A stretch of 64,000 nucleotides of DNA, from assembly GCF_024699985.1 (NCBI RefSeq), contig NZ_JAJONA010000001.1, positions 1,488,001 through 1,552,000 on the forward strand, written 5' to 3'. Shown piece after piece: positions 59,650 through 64,000 of this stretch. Source of the stretch: Phenylobacterium sp. J367 (GTDB lineage Bacteria; Pseudomonadota; Alphaproteobacteria; Caulobacterales; Caulobacteraceae). The first letter of the stretch is position 1. The number at the start of each line of letters is the position of its first letter. A program made the position numbers and the translations under genes. Under the pieces are notes generated by a model. The model saw only the letters and a list, made by a program, of their open reading frames with translations. It was not told where the DNA came from and made no database searches.

Positions 59650-60986
59650 TCAAACCCCGCCCGCGATCGACCACGATCCGATCCGCGCCTCGGACGCGGT
59701 GATCCACAGGCTGCGCGCCAACCACCCGAGCCTGATCGACCTTTCGACCGGCCGCGTCGAGCGGCTGCTGGCGGCGCTGGGTCACCCCGAACGGCGCCTG
59801 CCGCCGGTGATCCATGTGGCCGGCACCAACGGCAAGGGCTCCACCGTCGCCTACCTCAGGGCCATCGCGGAGGCCCAGGGACTGCGGGTCCACGCGCTGA
59901 CGTCGCCGCACCTCGTGCGCTTCGCCGAGCGGATCCGGGTGGCGGGCGAGCTGATCGGCGACGCGAGCCTCGAGGACCTGACCGATCGCCTGGAGGCGGC
60001 CAACGACGGCCAGCCGATCAGCTTCTTCGAGATCACCACGGTGCTGGCCTTCCAGGCCTTCGCCGAGACGCCCGCCGACGTCTGCATCGTCGAGGTGGGC
60101 CTGGGCGGACGGTTCGACGCCACCAACGTCTTCGACGCCCCCGGCGGTCAGCGTCATCACGCCCGTGGACTACGACCACCTGGAGATGCTGGGCCCGGGC
60201 CTCGCCAAGATCGCCTGGGAGAAGGCCGGCGTGATCAAGCCCGGCCGGCCGGTGGTGGTCGCCCGCCAGCAGGACGAGGCGCTGGATATCATCGAGCGCG
60301 AGGCTGACGCCCGCATGGCGCCGATGCTGCTCATGGGCCGCGACTTCGACGCCTGGGAGGAGCGCGGCCGGCTGCTGGTGCAGATGCCCGAGCGCCTGCT
60401 CGACCTGCCGCCGCCCAGCCTGTTCGGCGGCTACCAGTTCGCCAACGCCGGCTTGGCGGTGGCCGCGGCGCTCACCTTCGACCAGAGCCTCAGCGAGGAC
60501 GCCATCGGCGAGGGCGTGGCGTCGGCTGTCTGGCCGGCCCGCTTCCAGCGGCTGAAGGCGGGGCCGCTGGCGGCGCTGGCCCGCGAGCGCGGCTCCGACC
60601 TATGGCTCGACGGCGGCCACAATCCCCATGCCGGCCGGGCGCTGGCCGAGGCGGCCTCGCGCCTCACCGACCGGGATGGCCGGCCGCTTTCGATGGTCGT
60701 GGGCATGTTCGCCCGCAAGGACGCCCGCGGCTTCTTCGAGCCCTTCGCCGAGATGCACCCGAAGGTCTTCGCGACGACCTTCGATTCGCCCAACGCCGCG
60801 CCCGCCGAGGAGATCGCCGAGGCCGCCCGCGCCGCGGGCCTGCAGGTGGAGGTGGTCCCAAACGTGGAGGCCGGCGTCCGCCAGGCGCTCGGCGCTGACG
60901 GCCCGCCGCCGCACCTGCTGGTCTGCGGCGGCCTGCACTTCGCCGGCGAGGTGCTGGCCATGAGCCGGGACACCTGGCCGACGTAG
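59624..60986 (+). CDS. folC: Folylpolyglutamate synthase / dihydrofolate synthase
   Basis: Adds glutamate to dihydropteroate/folates using ATP. 453 residues after removing one extra C in the run 60138-60142. P-loop VAGTNGKGSTVAYLRAIAE, FFEITTVLAFQAFAE, VEVGLGGRFDATNVF, LWLDGGHNPHAGRALAEAAS and the C-terminal GGLHFAGEVLA. GTG 59624, overlapping accD. Neighbours trpFBA-accD-folC form one unit, ended by a repeat element before the convergent trxA. Confidence 0.93.
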
Positions 60987-61000
60987 GCCTCAAAGAAAAT

Positions 61001-61134
61001 CCCTCCCCTTCAGGGGAGGGAGGACGAGGCGAAGCCTCGGACGGGTGGGGGAGACACGATCAGGCCCGGAGCCTGCCCATCAGATCCCCACCCGGCTCGC
61101 CGAGGGCGAGCTGTCCCTCCCCTGCAGGGGAGGG
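61001..61134. repeat. Mirror-symmetric intergenic element, best-formed copy
   Basis: Modules left to right: CCCTCCCCTTCAGGGGAGGG, CGAGGCGAAGCCTCG, GACGGGTGGGGGA, a ~35-base centre, then CCCCACCCGG, CTCGCCGAGGGCGAG, CTGTCCCTCCCCTGCAGGGG. Outer ends and GGGTGGGGG/CCCCACCC are inverted repeats of each other. Between convergent folC and trxA, no coding sequence. Confidence 0.8.
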
Positions 61135-61142
61135 ATGGGGGC

Positions 61143-61472
61143 TCAGGCGGCGACGCCGGCCTCGTTCAGCCATTCCAGAATCTTCTGCTTCGGCATGGCG
61201 CCGACCTTCATGGAGGCCATCTGGCCGCCCTTGAAGAGCATCATGGTCGGGATGCCGCGGACGCCGTAACGCGAGGGCGTCGTCGGGCTTTCCTCGATGT
61301 TCAGCTTGGCGATGGTCACCGCGCTGGAAAGCTCGTCGGAGATCTGCTCGAGCGCCGGGGCGATCTGCTTGCAGGGGCCGCACCACTCGGCCCAGAAGTC
61401 GACGAGCACGGGGCGCTCGGCCTGCAGAACGTCCTTTTCGAAGGACTCGTCGGTGACCGTCACGGTGGCCAT
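61143..61472 (-). CDS. trxA: Thioredoxin
   Basis: General protein disulfide reductase, 109 residues: VTDESFEKDVLQAERPVLVD, FWAEWCGPCKQIAP with the CGPC active site, and VRGIPTMMLFKGGQMAS with the cis-Pro. AAGGAG is 7 bases upstream of ATG 61472. Downstream of addA on the same strand, spaced 78 bases. Confidence 0.96.
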   Translation of the reverse strand: MATVTVTDESFEKDVLQAERPVLVDFWAEWCGPCKQIAPALEQISDELSSAVTIAKLNIEESPTTPSRYGVRGIPTMMLFKGGQMASMKVGAMPKQKILEWLNEAGVAA

Positions 61473-61550
61473 GGGTTAGCTCCTTATGCGCTGGCCCAAC
61501 GCAGGGCCGCGCCTCCTGATCCGCGGATGTAGGCCGCGCCCCTCAAGGTA

Positions 61551-64000
61551 TCAACCGGTGCGGCGCAGGTCGGCAAGCGTTGCGGCCAACAGGTTTTCTG
61601 GGACCGGCATCAGCTTCGGCCCGTCGGTCCAGACGAGCGCCGCCTCGATCCGCCGCCCGGGGAACACCTCGGCCAGCACGGCGGCGTAGAGCGCCATCTG
61701 GCGCAGATAGGCGGGGCCGGCGTCCTCGATCCGGTCAGGCGACGGCCGGTTGGTCTTGAAGTCCACCACCAGCACCCGGTCCGGCAGCACGACGAGGCGG
61801 TCGATCCGGCCGGAGATGCGCAAGCCCGGCGGCAAGGCGGCGGCGGTCCCGGCGATCGCCACCTCGGCGCGGGAGCCGTCGCCGAATACCTCGGCGAAGC
61901 GGGCGTCCTCCAGCACCGAGAGCGCCGCAGCGATCATCTCTGCGCGCTGGGCCTCGGTCAGGTCGCGCTCGCGGGTGAGCAGGGCGCGGGCGCCGTCGGC
62001 CCGGCCCCCGGCCGGGAGGTCGGGCAGGATCTGCAGCAGCCGGTGGACGAGGTCGCCCCGACGGAAGCGCCCCAGCCCGCCGGCCTCGGCCAGCGGCGAG
62101 GGGGCCGGGACCTTCACGCCCTGGCCGAGCTCCGACGGTGAGGCGTAGCGGGCGAAGGCTTCCGCCGGGGGGCTGGTCGCCGTCCAGGCGGGCAGGGCGG
62201 CCGGCGCCGGCGCGGCTGCGGTCTCCGGCGGCAAGGTCGCCGGGTCATGGCCGTAACGGCGGAAATGCAGGCCGGCGCTCTCCACCTCCCGCACCTCGGC
62301 CAAGATGTCGGCGTGGTCCAAGGCCTCGCGGATCGCGCCCCACCAGCCGCGCAGCTTCTCCGGGTCGGTGCGCTCGGCGATCCGGCCGCAGAGCACCAGC
62401 CGGTCCCGCGCCCGCGTCAGGGCCACATAGAGCAGGCGGTAGGCCTCCGCCTCCTCGCGCGCCGCGCGCGCCTCGCGGGCGATGGAGGTCGCCTCGCAGT
62501 CCCTGGCGGACGAGCCGCACCACAGGAAGCCGTCCTTCACCGGCAGCAGGGGCGAGCCCCGCGCGGTCTGGGTCAACGTCGTCTCGGGGAGGAAGACGAT
62601 CGGCGCCTCGAGGCCCTTGGCGCCGTGGGCGGTCATCACCCGCACCTCGCGCTCCGCGCCTTCCATCTCGCGCTTCACGACGATGTCGAGGCCGGCCAGC
62701 TCGGCGGCCAGGCCCTCCAGGCTGTGGACGCCGCGGGTCTCGGCGGCCAGGACCTGGTTCATGAACTCGTCCAGCGCGTCCTCGGCCTCGGCCCCCAGCC
62801 GGCGCAGCAGGCGCTGGCGCATGGAGAGCCCGTCGGCGCCCTTCACGCCCAGCAGGACGGCGTAGAGCTCGAACGGCCGGCGCGCCTTCGCCTCGGTGAG
62901 CGCGAGCTGCAGGAAGGCGTGGGCCACCTGCCAGTCGTCCCGCTCCCCGGACCGGCGGACCAGCCGCGCCCAGAGGGTCTCGTCCTTCCGGCCGTGGGCG
63001 AGCTGATAGAGGCTGTCGTCGTCGAGGCCGCAGAGCGGGCTCTTCAGCAGGGCCGCGAGCGTCAGCTCGTCGCCGGGGAAGAGGACGAAGCGGGCGAGCG
63101 CCACCAGGTCGTCGAAGATGATGTGCTGCGAGAGCGCCAGCCGGTCCGCGCCGGCCACCGGGACGTCGCGTTGCTTGAGCGCGCGCAAGATCTCCTCGAA
63201 CAGGGCGCGACGGCGGCGGACCAGGATCAGGACGTCGCCATAGTGGGCGGCGCGCCACGTCCTCGTTTCCTTGTCGAAGACGGCGTCGCCGCGGGCCACG
63301 AGAGCCTTGATCTCATCCGCGATCCGCCTAGCGAGCCTGCGGTTGGCGCTGTCCTCCGCCTCGGCGTCGAGCGGCGCATCCCAGGCCTCGCGTTCGTCGC
63401 CCTTCCGCTCGACCTCCAGAGGCCAGACGTCCACGCAGCCCGTGTGCTCGCGCCGCTGGGCCTGGTGGCGGACGGCCTCGTCGAGACCCGGCTGGATCGA
63501 TCGCGCCAGCCCCGGCGGGGTGAAGACCGCGTCCACGAAGCTCAGCACCTGGGGCGTGGAGCGCCAGGAATCCACCAGCTCCACCTCCTCGAAGCGGAAC
63601 CCGGCGCCGGTGGCCCGGTCCCGGTGGAAGGTGAGCTTGTGGCGGAGCTGCTCGGGCCGGGCGCCCTGGAAAGAATAGATCGACTGCTTGGGGTCGCCGA
63701 CCACGAAGAGGTCGCGCAGCCGCGCCTCGCCGCCGACGCCGGCGCCCGCGAAGAACTCGGCGGTGATCTGGTCGATGATCGTCCATTGATCGGGGGCGGT
63801 GTCCTGCGCCTCGTCCAGCAGGATGTGGTCGATGCCGCCGTCCAGCTTGTAGAGCACCCAGGCCGCGGCCGGCCGGTCGCGCAGCAGGTGACAGGCCTTC
63901 TCGATCAGGTCGGCGAAGTCGAGCAGGCCCGCGGCATCCTTCTCCAGCCGGTAGGCGGCGAGATAGGCCGAGGCGAGCGTCAGGGCGTCGAGCGTCTCCC
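61551..64000 (-). CDS. addA: Double-strand break repair helicase AddA (5' part beyond window)
   Basis: Helicase-nuclease subunit that processes DNA double-strand breaks for recombination, working with AddB. Frame open from base 64000 (N-terminal part including Walker A missing), about 816 residues visible: LLDFADLIEKACHLL, Walker B HILLDEAQDTAPDQW, VVGDPKQSIYSFQGA, EEVELVDSWRSTPQVL, EREVRVMTAHGAKGLEAPIV (motif V) and RLLYVALTRARDRLVLCG (motif VI), then a RecB nuclease domain with VLVVDFKTNRPSPDRI and RQMALYAAVLAEVFPG. No frameshift inside. trxA follows downstream. Confidence 0.95.
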   Translation of the reverse strand, partial: ETLDALTLASAYLAAYRLEKDAAGLLDFADLIEKACHLLRDRPAAAWVLYKLDGGIDHILLDEAQDTAPDQWTIIDQITAEFFAGAGVGGEARLRDLFVVGDPKQSIYSFQGARPEQLRHKLTFHRDRATGAGFRFEEVELVDSWRSTPQVLSFVDAVFTPPGLARSIQPGLDEAVRHQAQRREHTGCVDVWPLEVERKGDEREAWDAPLDAEAEDSANRRLARRIADEIKALVARGDAVFDKETRTWRAAHYGDVLILVRRRRALFEEILRALKQRDVPVAGADRLALSQHIIFDDLVALARFVLFPGDELTLAALLKSPLCGLDDDSLYQLAHGRKDETLWARLVRRSGERDDWQVAHAFLQLALTEAKARRPFELYAVLLGVKGADGLSMRQRLLRRLGAEAEDALDEFMNQVLAAETRGVHSLEGLAAELAGLDIVVKREMEGAEREVRVMTAHGAKGLEAPIVFLPETTLTQTARGSPLLPVKDGFLWCGSSARDCEATSIAREARAAREEAEAYRLLYVALTRARDRLVLCGRIAERTDPEKLRGWWGAIREALDHADILAEVREVESAGLHFRRYGHDPATLPPETAAAPAPAALPAWTATSPPAEAFARYASPSELGQGVKVPAPSPLAEAGGLGRFRRGDLVHRLLQILPDLPAGGRADGARALLTRERDLTEAQRAEMIAAALSVLEDARFAEVFGDGSRAEVAIAGTAAALPPGLRISGRIDRLVVLPDRVLVVDFKTNRPSPDRIEDAGPAYLRQMALYAAVLAEVFPGRRIEAALVWTDGPKLMPVPENLLAATLADLRRTG

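Overview
This is a very GC-rich window (about 70 % by eye) from an alphaproteobacterial chromosome, most likely Caulobacterales (Caulobacter or Phenylobacterium type). Pointers are the lptC-lptA-lptB / rpoN / hpf / ptsN block, FYDLN-acid protein / aroA / cmk / rpsA / ihfB, trpF-trpB-trpA-accD-folC facing trxA-addA, a class I lysyl-tRNA synthetase, DUF1150 beside Hsp20, and heavy use of GTG, TTG and possibly CTG start codons. The genus cannot be fixed from sequence alone. I see no integrase, transposase, IS, prophage or CRISPR array, and no gene-free stretch above 300 bases.

Layout. 1-6.4 kb: a BLUF photoreceptor cut by the edge, D-aminoacylase, a lipoprotein, and a cytosine-C5 methyltransferase and Vsr endonuclease separated by cysK. 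6.4-9.8 kb: OsmC / acyl-CoA dehydrogenase / MerR, then MAPEG. 9.8-14.2 kb: class I LysRS, a lone PhnD-like binding protein, two coupled thioesterases and a 33-residue membrane protein. 14.3-17.3 kb: ligase-associated exonuclease and ATP-dependent DNA ligase. 17.3-25.4 kb: a HAD phosphatase, a fused double peptide-ABC ATPase, threonine deaminase, FKBP, ArgE-like peptidase and sugar/glycosyltransferase genes. 25.4-32 kb: queG, GST, a CDF metal transporter, a divergent pair of citrate-synthase-family genes (one fused to a DNA-binding domain), and an AspH-like hydroxylase. 32-40 kb: gltD-gltB, uppP, an NDUFA9-type protein. 40-48 kb: tRNA-Leu, RNase D, lptCAB, an inserted WYL-regulator/GST pair, rpoN, exoD, hpf, ptsN. 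48-55 kb: DUF1150, hsp20, tRNA-Ala, aroA-cmk-rpsA, ihfB, mscL. 55-64 kb: trpFBA-accD-folC, trxA and the 3' part of addA.

A property of the whole window dominates its reading: 23 protein genes are each broken by one to three single-base indels, nearly all in short G or C runs (28 sites). Essential genes such as aroA, cmk, trpB, folC and uppP are among them. Undoing these indels gives, in every case, a reading frame whose length is a multiple of three and close to the family norm, so I read them as consensus sequence errors and annotate full-length genes across them.

The most interesting biology is (i) the HTH-citrate synthase fusion facing a second citrate synthase across a perfect 17-base palindrome, (ii) a WYL regulator / GST-like pair with its own operator-like dyad lying inside the normally tight lptB-rpoN locus, (iii) a sigma32-like promoter for hsp20 overlapped by a perfect 8-6-8 palindrome, and (iv) a family of mirror-symmetric intergenic repeats, one of them a perfect 26-bp inverted repeat.
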